DNA from: JAGAJR01 sp048463395
GTDB lineage: Bacteria > Pseudomonadota > Alphaproteobacteria > RF32 > CAG-239
Direction: 5' to 3'
Length of the DNA: 64,000 nt
NCBI GenBank assembly: GCA_048463395.1
Contig: DBFWPL010000008.1
Span: 68,487-132,486 of the forward strand
Position numbers and translations under genes: made by a program. Below are positions 7,270 to 16,348 of this stretch, one piece after another. The notes under the pieces are model-generated. The model saw nothing but the letters and a program-made list of their open reading frames with translations, was not told where the DNA came from and searched no databases. How positions within the stretch are numbered: position 1 is the first letter of the stretch; each line of letters begins with the position of its first letter.

Positions 7270-9255
7270 TTAAGAGAATTTCATTGCCAATTGTTCAAGT
7301 TCTTTGATTTTATCGCGGTAGATGACAGCTTCCTCGAACTCGAGATTTTGGGCAGCTTCTCTCATCTTTTTATTATATTCTCGCAATTTTTTATCAATGT
7401 TTTTGATCTCTTCCGGATTTGGCGTATCGTCTTTAGCAAAATCGGTTTCGGTCATTTCTTTTAAGGTTGAGGAAATGCTTTTCTTAATGGTTTTCGGCAC
7501 AATTCCGTGTTCGGCATTAAATTTGAGTTGTTTTTCCCGACGGCGGTTGGTTTCATCCAATGCCTGTTTTATGGAACCGGTAATTTTATCGGCATACAGG
7601 ATGACTTTTCCTTCGGCATTACGGGCAGCACGGCCGATAGTTTGAATAAGTGAGCGATTGGACCTTAAAAAGCCTTCTTTATCGGCATCAAGAATGGCAA
7701 CCAAAGAACATTCCGGAATATCTAAGCCTTCTCTTAGCAAGTTAATGCCAACGAGCACATCAAATACGCCCAGACGCAAATCCCGAATAATTTCTATTCT
7801 TTCCAATGTATCAATATCTGAATGCAGATAGCGGACTTTAATTCCGTTGTCATTTAAGTATTCGGTCAGGTCTTCGGCCATTTTCTTGGTCAGGGTTGTA
7901 ACCAGGACTCTCTCGCCTTTGGCAACAACTTTACGGCATTCTTCCATTAGGTCGTCAATTTGGTTTTCTACCGGACGAACCAAGCATATAGGGTCAGCCA
8001 GTCCGGTCGGTCGGATAATTTGTTCCGTAAAGACACCATGGCTTTGTTCCAATTCCCAATCTCCCGGCGTAGCAGAAACGAAAATCGTTTGTCCTCGCAT
8101 TTGATTCCACTCGTCAAATTTTAACGGTCGGTTATCAACGCAGGATGGCAGGCGGAAGCCGTATTCGGAAAGCGTATGTTTACGGTTATAGTCTCCTCTG
8201 TACATTCCCCCTATCTGCGGGACGGAAATATGGCTCTCGTCAATGAAAATCAGGGCGTTGGGAGGAAGATATTCGAATAAAGTCGGCGGAGGTGCTCCGG
8301 CAGGGCGTCCGGTTAAGTATCTTGAATAGTTTTCAATTCCTTTGCAATGTCCTGTCGTATCCAGCATTTCCAAGTCAAATTTTGTTCTTTGTTCTATTCT
8401 CTGAGCTTCAAGGAATTTATTTTGAGCTTTGAATTCTTCCAGACGTTCGCCGAGTTCTTCTTTGATGTGAATCATGGCTTGAGAAAGTGCCGGTCTCGGC
8501 GTTACATAGTGGTTGGCCGGATAGACGACAATTTCTTTTAAATCAGCGGTTTTCTTTCCGGTTAAAGAATCAAATTCATAGATACTTTCAATCTCGTCTC
8601 CGAAAAATGATATTCTCCAAGCCCGGTCTTCATAGTGGGCGGGAAAGATATCCAAAGTATCACCTTGTACACGGAAGGTGCTGCGGACAAAATTTTGCTG
8701 ATTCCTTTCGTATTGAAGTTCTGCAAGCCGTCGGTAAATTTCTTTGGGTTCAATTTCGTCTCCGACTTTCAGGGGAACGGTCATGCTGGAATAAGACTCT
8801 ACATCGCCCAAGCCGTAAATGCAGGAAACCGAGGCAATAATGATAACATCATTGCTCTCTAAAATACTGCGGGTAGCGGAGTTTCTCATTCTGTCAATCT
8901 GTTCGTTGATGGCTGAGTCTTTTTCGATATAAGTATCTGTTTTGGGAACGTAAGCTTCCGGTTGGTAATAATCGTAGTAAGATACGAAATATTCGACTTT
9001 GTTGTTGGGAAAAAACTCTTTCATTTCCGAATATAGCTGTGCGGCCAAGATTTTGTTCGGAGCCATAATCAGAGCCGGTCTCTGGCATTGTTCAATAACT
9101 TTAGCCATGGTAAAAGTCTTGCCGCTTCCGGTTACGCCGAGCAGTACCTGATTTTTATCGCCCCGTTCTATCCCTTCGCAAAGTTCCTTAATCGCCTGAG
9201 GCTGATCTCCGGCAGGAGAATAGGGGCTTTCTATCTTAAAGCGGTTTTGTATCAT
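7270..9255 (-). CDS. uvrB: Excinuclease ABC subunit B
   Basis: 661 residues, full length. Walker A GVTGSGKTF at residues 40-48, the DNA-wrapping beta-hairpin region YYDYYQPEAY, helicase motifs around FIDESHISVPQIGGM and TIGRAARNAEGK, and a C-terminal UVR motif (EAAQNLEFEEAVIYRDKIKE) that binds UvrC. It loads onto damage delivered by UvrA and directs the dual incision of nucleotide excision repair. It starts 9 bases after the end of the large gene at 9265-12429 on the same strand, so it may be read from that operon. I found no LexA-type box by eye. Confidence 0.98.
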   Translation of the reverse strand: MIQNRFKIESPYSPAGDQPQAIKELCEGIERGDKNQVLLGVTGSGKTFTMAKVIEQCQRPALIMAPNKILAAQLYSEMKEFFPNNKVEYFVSYYDYYQPEAYVPKTDTYIEKDSAINEQIDRMRNSATRSILESNDVIIIASVSCIYGLGDVESYSSMTVPLKVGDEIEPKEIYRRLAELQYERNQQNFVRSTFRVQGDTLDIFPAHYEDRAWRISFFGDEIESIYEFDSLTGKKTADLKEIVVYPANHYVTPRPALSQAMIHIKEELGERLEEFKAQNKFLEAQRIEQRTKFDLEMLDTTGHCKGIENYSRYLTGRPAGAPPPTLFEYLPPNALIFIDESHISVPQIGGMYRGDYNRKHTLSEYGFRLPSCVDNRPLKFDEWNQMRGQTIFVSATPGDWELEQSHGVFTEQIIRPTGLADPICLVRPVENQIDDLMEECRKVVAKGERVLVTTLTKKMAEDLTEYLNDNGIKVRYLHSDIDTLERIEIIRDLRLGVFDVLVGINLLREGLDIPECSLVAILDADKEGFLRSNRSLIQTIGRAARNAEGKVILYADKITGSIKQALDETNRRREKQLKFNAEHGIVPKTIKKSISSTLKEMTETDFAKDDTPNPEEIKNIDKKLREYNKKMREAAQNLEFEEAVIYRDKIKELEQLAMKFS

Positions 9256-9264
9256 TTTGTTTCT

Positions 9265-12200
9265 TTAATATTGTTCTTCTTTAGTGTTTCGAAGAGAATC
9301 GTTATAGATTTTAGCAAAGTTACTGTAGGCGGCAACATCGTTGATAACGTTGTCTATTTGTTTGATGTCGATTTTATCATCTTCCAGACGGTTTGTTAAT
9401 ATGTTAAATACGCTATGATATTGGGTGTTTTGGAAATAAGGCATAAACTTATTGCGTAACCGGACAATAACAGTTTCTTTGCCGGATTTTTTCAGAGCTG
9501 TGGCCCAATCCAAAATCAGATTGATTTGTTCTTCACTTAACGGTTTGCCTTCAACTGGCTTTTCAATGAGATATTTCAGGTTGTCCGCCGCTTGTCCCCA
9601 AATGCCTGCGTTCCAATAAATTTCGCTTTTTAAGAGCAAAGCATTGCGGCTGTAATCGTCTTTTATCAAATCAAGGGCTTTTTCTTGTTTGCCTAATGCG
9701 GCCAAAGCTTTGGCCCGAATAATCTTGCGATGCAGATAAAGTGTTTGCGGCAAATTGTCCGTATCGGTTTGAGTAAGGATTTGAAGGGCGTTGCTGTTTT
9801 GGTCCTTGAACAGATAAATTAGAGCCAAACGGGCTCCCGCAGACGCTCTTTCTTCCGGAGAGAGAGGGTTGTTTTTTAATTCGTCGGTTAAAAGCTGTTC
9901 GGCCCGATCCAACAAATCAACGGCTACCAAACGATCACTGAGCTTTTGGATTATCATATTATAGTGTTTGCTTTTGGGAGCCAGCCATTCAAAATCCTGA
10001 TACAAGGCCAAAGATTTTAATGCCGGAAGATTGTCGGCTCGGTTGTTTATGTAAATATCTTCAAACAGAGAAACCATTTTTTCGGTTATGCGTTCCTGCT
10101 CTTCAACGGAGCTCAGTTTGTAAAGCTTTTGTAATGAGCGTAAAGCGTTGTAATAATCATTGTTACGGACATACAAGCCGGATAAATCGTCTAATAAACT
10201 TTTGCGAAATTCTTTTTCGCTCCAGACAAAACGCAGGCGTTCCAATTCATTGATGGCTTTTTCCGGTTTGACGGCATTGAGTTCTATTTCCAAATTGGCA
10301 ATTTGTTTTCGAGCCCGAGCTGCATATTTTAATGAATTTCCGGCCGCAACACGGTGAAATTCTCTGATGGCGTTGCGAGGGTATCCTTGTATCAGGAATT
10401 TTTTTGCAGTTAAATAATTGATTTCATCCTGATAGTCTTTTTTACTGTCGGTTGTTTTCAGGATATCAATGAAGTTTTGAGTGGTCATGTCATCTCCGGC
10501 GGCAAGGGCTATCTCGGCTCCGGTTCTGGCTATTCTGTTTTTCAGTTCATTCGGATAGTCTTTTATCAGTGAAATATAAGAAAGTAATATGACGTTGTCT
10601 TCCGGTTGCGGTTGTTTGGCGGCCGATGCCAGAGTTCTCCAGAAAATTGCTTCGTTTAACTCCGGCAGGCGGCCGAACGAAAAGTTCTCAATCGCCTGTC
10701 CATATCTTCTGGATAAAAAATTGGCTATCCCCATAAGTCCCTGATAATACTCCGTATTGACTTCTTTGGATTTATTTTCTTCCATTTTGTTTAATACGTT
10801 AAGAGCGTTTGTTCCCAAGCCTTTGGCCAGATAATATTTGGCAAGGAGTAGCCGGGCTTTGTCTTTTTCATTCTCATCGGCGGATGAAATGTCCTGTTTG
10901 AGCAATTCTTCCGCTTTGGTAAATCTTTCTTTTAATATTTGTTGTGGAATATCAGAAATTAAAGTCGGAAGATTTTCTTTACTTTGAGCGATGAATTCAT
11001 GTCTTTTTAAGCTTTCCAAATCCGAGGAAATATTAAGCCCCCGATTTATGGCTTTGATGGTTAAACCGATGTTGGAACGCTCCATGGCAATATCATAGGC
11101 TTTGAAGACCATGGCGACACCCTGAGTGGAATCAAGCAGTTCAAAGTCAGGATAATTGTAAGCACTTTTTAAGCCGTTTTTTAATTCGGAACTCGGAGAA
11201 ACCGAGATAACATCACCGATTGCAGGGTCGATAATGGTTACGGTATTGCCGGCAGTTGTTGTCGGAATGAACAGATACGGTCTTTTGCGGCTGTCGTATT
11301 GGGTATACAGAGGCATATCTTTGACGGTGTCTGAAGTATCTTGTTTCATCAAGTCGATAATCCACAGCAAACCTTCTTTACGAATGGACGGATAAACGTC
11401 CGGTTTGAGTTTCAGTCTTAAAACTGTGGCACTCGGATGCGGCATTTGGAGTAATTCATCGGCCATTTTTGCGGTTGAGGTTGTCAGCTCTTCAATATCA
11501 ACGTTTTGGCGGTGGTCAAAGATGATCCACAGATAGCCGTTTCTTTGAAAAACAGCAAGATTGACCGGAATATTCCAAGGAAAACTCAGGCTGGCGACGG
11601 AATGGTCATTTGTTTGCGGAATGAGCTGAGTCAAAGCCATTTGCTGATTTTTTGCAACGGTTTTTTCCGATGAAACAATCATCGGAATTGTTTTTTGCAT
11701 ATGGTCGTCTTCCAGATCGTCATTAATCGATTTTTCAATATCAATCACGATTTTGCGATTAACCTCAAAATTGCGGATGAGTTTTTTTGGAAAAATGATG
11801 TCTAATCCTCCGGTTTCATTTCTGGCCTGCATGATTTGTTTTGCTTCCGAATAGTTTTTCAGGTTATCCGAGAGCAGGCGAATGTCTTTGTCGAGGCTGA
11901 CAATGGTTTTTTGTGCTTCCCGGCTGATTTTTATGTCAGGTTTTTTACTGCCGGAATATTTGAAGGCAAAACGTTCAAATTTAGGATGACTTCCGTATTC
12001 AATAATTATGGTCTTGTTTTTGGCATCTATTCCGTTTGCCGTCAGTAAAGTATTTTGCGGAAAAATATCGACAATCAGCTTGTTTTTTCTGCGGAAGTTT
12101 TTGGTGCTGACCGGAAATTCCGTCGTTAGGGTAATTTGTTTTTTATCATCGGATATTTTGCTGTCGGTAATAATATTAGGATATTTTTTCTGAATGTCGG

Positions 12201-12429
12201 ATATCTGATGAGACAGAGGCTTGCTGAAGGACAGCAGAACTTTATTATCTTTGGCTTCAATTTTGTAGTCGGTTTTTTCATCCATCGGCAGTTCAAGAGA
12301 GATGGTTCTCCCAATGGTGTCATAGCTGACCGGACTGGCTGTCGTTGTTGGGACAGACAAGCAAAAAGCAGTCAGAAACAATACTGAATGCCGCAGAATT
12401 TTTTTGTATATGTTTTTTGCTTGTGCCAA
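9265..12429 (-). CDS. Large secreted TPR-like protein in the flagellar operon
   Basis: 1054 residues with an N-terminal signal peptide (about residues 1-32, ending at TTTASP). Residues 40-450 look beta-rich and may hold repeated AMIN-like strands. From about 480 to the end the protein is helical, with TPR-like pairs such as ARLLLAKYYLAKGLGTNALN, ALRSLQKLYKL and KALAALGKQEKALDLI. It should be periplasmic and could be a scaffold. It is the last flagella-linked gene of the fliL-fliM-DUF6468-motE row, 9 bases from motE. Large TPR proteins are reported at this position in related genomes as I remember; the function is not known to me. Confidence 0.75.
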   Translation of the reverse strand: MAQAKNIYKKILRHSVLFLTAFCLSVPTTTASPVSYDTIGRTISLELPMDEKTDYKIEAKDNKVLLSFSKPLSHQISDIQKKYPNIITDSKISDDKKQITLTTEFPVSTKNFRRKNKLIVDIFPQNTLLTANGIDAKNKTIIIEYGSHPKFERFAFKYSGSKKPDIKISREAQKTIVSLDKDIRLLSDNLKNYSEAKQIMQARNETGGLDIIFPKKLIRNFEVNRKIVIDIEKSINDDLEDDHMQKTIPMIVSSEKTVAKNQQMALTQLIPQTNDHSVASLSFPWNIPVNLAVFQRNGYLWIIFDHRQNVDIEELTTSTAKMADELLQMPHPSATVLRLKLKPDVYPSIRKEGLLWIIDLMKQDTSDTVKDMPLYTQYDSRKRPYLFIPTTTAGNTVTIIDPAIGDVISVSPSSELKNGLKSAYNYPDFELLDSTQGVAMVFKAYDIAMERSNIGLTIKAINRGLNISSDLESLKRHEFIAQSKENLPTLISDIPQQILKERFTKAEELLKQDISSADENEKDKARLLLAKYYLAKGLGTNALNVLNKMEENKSKEVNTEYYQGLMGIANFLSRRYGQAIENFSFGRLPELNEAIFWRTLASAAKQPQPEDNVILLSYISLIKDYPNELKNRIARTGAEIALAAGDDMTTQNFIDILKTTDSKKDYQDEINYLTAKKFLIQGYPRNAIREFHRVAAGNSLKYAARARKQIANLEIELNAVKPEKAINELERLRFVWSEKEFRKSLLDDLSGLYVRNNDYYNALRSLQKLYKLSSVEEQERITEKMVSLFEDIYINNRADNLPALKSLALYQDFEWLAPKSKHYNMIIQKLSDRLVAVDLLDRAEQLLTDELKNNPLSPEERASAGARLALIYLFKDQNSNALQILTQTDTDNLPQTLYLHRKIIRAKALAALGKQEKALDLIKDDYSRNALLLKSEIYWNAGIWGQAADNLKYLIEKPVEGKPLSEEQINLILDWATALKKSGKETVIVRLRNKFMPYFQNTQYHSVFNILTNRLEDDKIDIKQIDNVINDVAAYSNFAKIYNDSLRNTKEEQY

Positions 12430-12438
12430 GGTGTGTCC

Positions 12439-13101
12439 TTAATTAATATTATAACCTATCAGTTCGTCTGTTACGGCTTTAGCTTTTTCTGACTGCATTT
12501 GAGCCAAAATTGCCGATGAAACGGACGGTTTCATTTCTCCGAGCAAGGAAACTGCCACTTCCAAATCTAATGTGTTGAAAATGCGGGCAGCGTCTTTAGG
12601 TTTCATGCTGGAATACATTTTTACCAAAGAGTTCAGTTTTTCTTTTTCTTTGGCATTGTATTCTTTAATCAGTTTTCTTAATTTGTTTTCATATTCCTTG
12701 AGCTGTTTTAACTTCTTATCAATTTCGTTTTCGGCGACTTTCAGCTGAACTGCTTTTTTATCGATTTCCCGACTGCGTAAATCCAAGGCTTCTCTTCTTT
12801 CGGCCAGCTCCTGAAGAATCATGATTTCCGACTGGGTGAAATTTGATTTGTTAAGGCTGCCGAGATTATTTCGAGTGTTTCCGGTGCTGTCGGTGTTGTT
12901 AAGGACTTTATCCAATTCGGCGGTTTCTTTTATGTTCCGTTCATCGGCAAAAGCTTCCGACTGGGAAATGCTTATGGTTTTTGTTTCCTGCTTTTTAATT
13001 TCATCGAAAACGTTGTTAATGCGAACAGACAAAGTCAGGGCGGCCATAAAGATAAAAACGGGGAGAATGCGGAAGTTTTGTTTTAATTTTTTCAGTAACA
13101 T
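12439..13101 (-). CDS. motE: Flagellar motor chaperone MotE-like protein
   Basis: 220 residues. An N-terminal membrane anchor (VFIFMAALTLSVRI) is followed by a long coiled coil (residues 85-145, with ELAERREALDLRSREIDKKA) and a C-terminal MgtE-N-like domain (MKPKDAARIFNTLDLEVAVS). This architecture matches alphaproteobacterial MotE, a periplasmic chaperone that stabilises the stator partner MotC in rhizobia. It sits between the DUF6468 gene and the large TPR gene in a compact minus-strand operon headed by fliL. Confidence 0.75.
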   Translation of the reverse strand: MLLKKLKQNFRILPVFIFMAALTLSVRINNVFDEIKKQETKTISISQSEAFADERNIKETAELDKVLNNTDSTGNTRNNLGSLNKSNFTQSEIMILQELAERREALDLRSREIDKKAVQLKVAENEIDKKLKQLKEYENKLRKLIKEYNAKEKEKLNSLVKMYSSMKPKDAARIFNTLDLEVAVSLLGEMKPSVSSAILAQMQSEKAKAVTDELIGYNIN

Positions 13102-13112
13102 TTGTACACCCT

Positions 13113-13598
13113 TTATTTTATAGATCTGAGAGCTTTGAGCAGTTCCATTTCTGCTTCGGAACGAGAATCTTCAATGGAAAGAACATTAGCTTCTACAGTT
13201 TTTTCTCCGGTTTGAAAAGTATTTTTTTTACCTCCGAATAAAGATGATGGCTTAGGAGCTTCCTCTTTGATGGTTCTTCCGTCGCGGATGACGTTTTCCA
13301 GACGGTCGGCGAGATTATCCGCCCGCTCGTTGATAAACATCAGGTCGTCTTTGAGGGTTTTGGCATTATCAACGACTTCTTTTAAGTCTTCAGAAGAATG
13401 TTCCGTTACCGATTTTAGTTTCGGAATGGAGTTTTCGGCCTTAAATGTAGCATCGTTTAAGGCTTCCACCAGTTTGGCAAGGCTGTTTTGGTTTTGTCTC
13501 AAAAGGTTTAAGTTCTTATTTAGTTTGTAGGTATAAATAAGTGTCGGAATCAATAGAACAATGATGCTTATGTTAATGATCAATTCAAAATTATCCAT
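13113..13598 (-). CDS. DUF6468 family flagellar-operon protein
   Basis: 161 residues. An N-terminal membrane helix (IINISIIVLLIPTLIYTY) is followed by a long charged helical region with coiled-coil character (LNLLRQNQNSLAKLVEALND, then NERADNLADRLENVI). The family is found between fliM and motE-type genes in alphaproteobacteria. Its start overlaps the end of fliM by 8 bases, which suggests translational coupling. The role is not established. Confidence 0.75.
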   Translation of the reverse strand: MDNFELIINISIIVLLIPTLIYTYKLNKNLNLLRQNQNSLAKLVEALNDATFKAENSIPKLKSVTEHSSEDLKEVVDNAKTLKDDLMFINERADNLADRLENVIRDGRTIKEEAPKPSSLFGGKKNTFQTGEKTVEANVLSIEDSRSEAEMELLKALRSIK

Positions 13599-14673
13599 TT
13601 TTTTCAGCCTTGTCTTTTACTTTGATGACAATGTGTTCGGATTTGCGGCCCATGGTACCTTTGATTAACGGAACGTCGCCGCAAATGAGGGTGATGTCTT
13701 CATTGCTGTTCATTTCCAGCGGAAGGAAGGAGCCTTTGTCCCATTTGGCGATTTCTCCGAGACTGATTTCTTTTTCTTTCAAGATGGCTTTGATTTCAAT
13801 ATCCGTTTCCCAAAGTTCTTCCACCAGATGATTTTCCCAAATGGTGTCGCGGCCGTAACGTTCGCCCATGAACATTTGCAGTAGCAAATCTCGGACCGGT
13901 TCCAGTGTGGCGTAAGGAATCATCAGGTCGATTTTTCCGCCGCGGTCTTCCATGTCTATTCTCAAACGGGCAACGATTACTGCGTTGGACAGGCGGGAAA
14001 TGGTGGCAAATCGCGGGTTGGTTTCAAGCCGGTCATAAGAAAAGTTTACGGATGTAACCGGATCAAAAGCAGTTGACAAGTCAGAGAGTATCAGCTCAAT
14101 CATATCTTTAACGAGGTTTAGCTCAATTGTCGTATACGGACGCCCTTCAATTCTCATAGCGGCGGTTCCTCGTCTTCCGCCGAGCAAAACATCCACAATG
14201 GAGTATACCAGAGACGAATCAACCGATATTAAGCCGTAGTTGTCCCATTCCTCGGCTTTGAATACGGCAAGCAGGGTCGGGAAGGTTAAGGAATCGATAT
14301 ATTCGCCGAAACGCATTGATTCAATATTGTCTAGTGACACTTCAACGTTATCCTGAGTGAAGTTACGCAAAGAGGTTGCCATCATGCGGATAAGGCGGTC
14401 AAAAACGATATCCAGCATCGGTAAGCGTTCGTAAGAAACCATGGACGAGTTTAAAATAGCCCGGACACCGGTTTTCATCGCATAAGAATCCGTATCGTCG
14501 TCATTACCGGAATAACCAAACAGACTGTCGATTTCTTCCTGATTGAGAATCTTGCTGTCTCCGGTATCGGACGACGGCATGGCCGCCTGCGGATTTTCGC
14601 CGCGAACCCGAATCATGTCTGTCCAGTCTTTATCCGGTGTTTCGTTTTTTTGTTCTTTATTTTCCTCAGCCAC
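13591..14673 (-). CDS. fliM: Flagellar motor switch protein FliM
   Basis: 360 residues. The N-terminal part carries LNQEEIDSLFG, the conserved FliM motif, although the first 40 residues that would include the CheY-binding peptide are divergent. The middle CheC-like domain (about 75-255, GRRGTAAMRIEGRPYTTIE) and the C-terminal SpoA domain (GDVPLIKGTMGRKSEHIVIK) follow. It forms the C ring with FliG and FliN and controls the direction of rotation. It lies 11 bases downstream of fliL. Confidence 0.95.
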   Translation of the reverse strand: MAEENKEQKNETPDKDWTDMIRVRGENPQAAMPSSDTGDSKILNQEEIDSLFGYSGNDDDTDSYAMKTGVRAILNSSMVSYERLPMLDIVFDRLIRMMATSLRNFTQDNVEVSLDNIESMRFGEYIDSLTFPTLLAVFKAEEWDNYGLISVDSSLVYSIVDVLLGGRRGTAAMRIEGRPYTTIELNLVKDMIELILSDLSTAFDPVTSVNFSYDRLETNPRFATISRLSNAVIVARLRIDMEDRGGKIDLMIPYATLEPVRDLLLQMFMGERYGRDTIWENHLVEELWETDIEIKAILKEKEISLGEIAKWDKGSFLPLEMNSNEDITLICGDVPLIKGTMGRKSEHIVIKVKDKAEKNG

Positions 14674-14684
14674 GTCAGTTTTCC

Positions 14685-15215
14685 TTATTTTTTCTGAATT
14701 TCAAAATTTTTAATGTTTAAGTTGGTTATTTTTATCGGGTCCGTAATCAGGTTAATGCGATATTGCAATTCTTCTTTCAGGTAGTAAAGGCTGTCGGAAC
14801 CTTGTAATTCTTCTTCGCTCAATTCCTGTGTGTGAGCAATAACGGCATCTGCAATCTGGGGCATAAGGCCTTCAATGATTTTTATGTTTTCGACGGTCGG
14901 AATTTCAATGCTCAGGCGGATTTTAGCGATTTCTCTTTTTCCTTCCGCGTTTTTAATCTGTATGTTTATTTCAGGAAGGTCATAAAAAATGAGCAAGCTT
15001 TTTTTACTTCCGTCTTCTGCTGCGGATTTGTCGACTACGGTATAAGGAAGTTCTTCTTCAGAATTGAGGTTTTTTCCGGAAATGGAGTAAAAACTGACGA
15101 TTAAGCCGATGACAACCAATATCGGCAACAAGAACAACAGAAATTTTTTTTTGTCGATGATTTTTAAACTTTCGTCAGGAATATTGTCGTCAGTGTCATT
15201 TTCAATATTAACCAT
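14685..15215 (-). CDS. fliL: Flagellar basal body-associated protein FliL
   Basis: 176 residues. A short cytoplasmic N-terminus and one membrane helix (FLLFLLPILVVIGLIVSFY) lead to a periplasmic FliL domain with FYDLPEINIQIKNAEG and LRLSIEIP-like strands (RLSIEIPTVENIKIIEGLMP). It surrounds the stator and supports torque. It is the first gene of the minus-strand flagellar operon; its promoter should lie in 15216-15300. Confidence 0.9.
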   Translation of the reverse strand: MVNIENDTDDNIPDESLKIIDKKKFLLFLLPILVVIGLIVSFYSISGKNLNSEEELPYTVVDKSAAEDGSKKSLLIFYDLPEINIQIKNAEGKREIAKIRLSIEIPTVENIKIIEGLMPQIADAVIAHTQELSEEELQGSDSLYYLKEELQYRINLITDPIKITNLNIKNFEIQKK

Positions 15216-15522
15216 TTTATACTCCGGTACTTAAACATATATTCCGCATTTTATAATATTTTTTTTATAATTAAACATTAAAAAGCGACTTATTACACGG
15301 AATTCTTACAAAAAACGCTTTTGGCGGTGCAAAGGCGGTTTGTGGTGTTAATTTTAACTAATAATTATAGTTTTTTGTGTATTCTTTTACACTTGAGAAG
15401 ATATGCCGATTTGTATGTTACAGATATGTGAAATCTTTGTAAAAAAAGAGGCTGCTACTGGTAAAAATTCTGAAAATGTGGTAAGCTGAATATAGTGTTA
15501 TAATGGGTGAAGGCTAAAATAA
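15216..15522. other. Intergenic region between divergent fliL and pilin-like genes
   Basis: 307 AT-rich bases with no ORF of note. It should hold promoters for both directions. An extended -10-like TGTTATAAT lies at 15496-15504 (+), close to the ATG at 15523, and TTGAGA occurs around 15393-15398. Neither gives a convincing full sigma-70 promoter. No repeats or strong hairpins were seen. Confidence 0.4.
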
Positions 15523-16323
15523 ATGTATATCTGGGTAATATTGGCGACATTTATTACGATTTTGTATTCGTTTAACCTTTCGACCAGGTCTGATATGAGG
15601 GAACTCTATGTTGAGCCGCAAGCCGAGGCTGTTGTTGCCAAGTTGGTCGAACAGCATCGTGCTGCCCAGAAATATGTTCGGGATCATATGCCTCCGGATA
15701 ACGGTTCTTCGACTGTTTCATACCATCCCGGAGAAATCAGTTTTGCTCAGTTAAAACCGTATTTGCCATATGGATTTAACGGTTCTCAAACGACCAGTGA
15801 ATATACGACGTTGTTGTATTGTCTGGACAGAACCAGCAGTAAGTTCAGCCAGGCGATGACCGGATGCAGCGGAAGCGGTCCGAGCTGTTGCGGGAATCCT
15901 AATTCAATCACATATCTGGCAACGTTTGGATGTGTGCCGCAAAAATGGCGTAATATCCGTACCGGCCGACCGAACAATGATATGTTGAATGCTATTCAGA
16001 ATCTTGTCGGGATGGGTACCGATATGGGATATGCAGATTTCGTTTCTCCGGATGCTCCGGAAAACGGTTTAAAAACAACAATGATGATAAGGGCCCGAGA
16101 AGTTACCTTTGTCTCTATTCCTCAATATATCATTTCCAATAAGCTGAGCGGGGTGGAGAGCGGGCGTTCATTCAGCGAGATGTGTGGTGACGGTATAAAA
16201 GGGAATGAAGTTTCTGCGGAAGCCGGCAGTGAGGATGAGGATACGGAGGAGGAAACTCCGGATATCGTTACGGCAGACAGTGCGTGCAATTTTTGTTTGA
16301 TTTATTTGAGTCCGTTTGACTAA
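15523..16323 (+). CDS. Pilin-like/PilV-like secreted protein (hypothetical)
   Basis: 266 residues. The N-terminus is a hydrophobic helix (YIWVILATFITILYSF) running into a long amphipathic segment (VAKLVEQHRAAQKYVRDHM), as in type IV pilin-like proteins, but I see no clear Gly-X4-Glu prepilin cleavage site. The C-terminal two thirds have six or more cysteines (GCSGSGPSCCGN, FGCVPQKW, CNFC), which probably form disulfides outside the cytoplasm. It lies 25 bases before the giant prepilin-like gene at 16349 and is probably co-expressed with it. Confidence 0.6.
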   Translation: MYIWVILATFITILYSFNLSTRSDMRELYVEPQAEAVVAKLVEQHRAAQKYVRDHMPPDNGSSTVSYHPGEISFAQLKPYLPYGFNGSQTTSEYTTLLYCLDRTSSKFSQAMTGCSGSGPSCCGNPNSITYLATFGCVPQKWRNIRTGRPNNDMLNAIQNLVGMGTDMGYADFVSPDAPENGLKTTMMIRAREVTFVSIPQYIISNKLSGVESGRSFSEMCGDGIKGNEVSAEAGSEDEDTEEETPDIVTADSACNFCLIYLSPFD

Positions 16324-16348
16324 TGACGGAAAAGGCAGGAGAAAGAAG

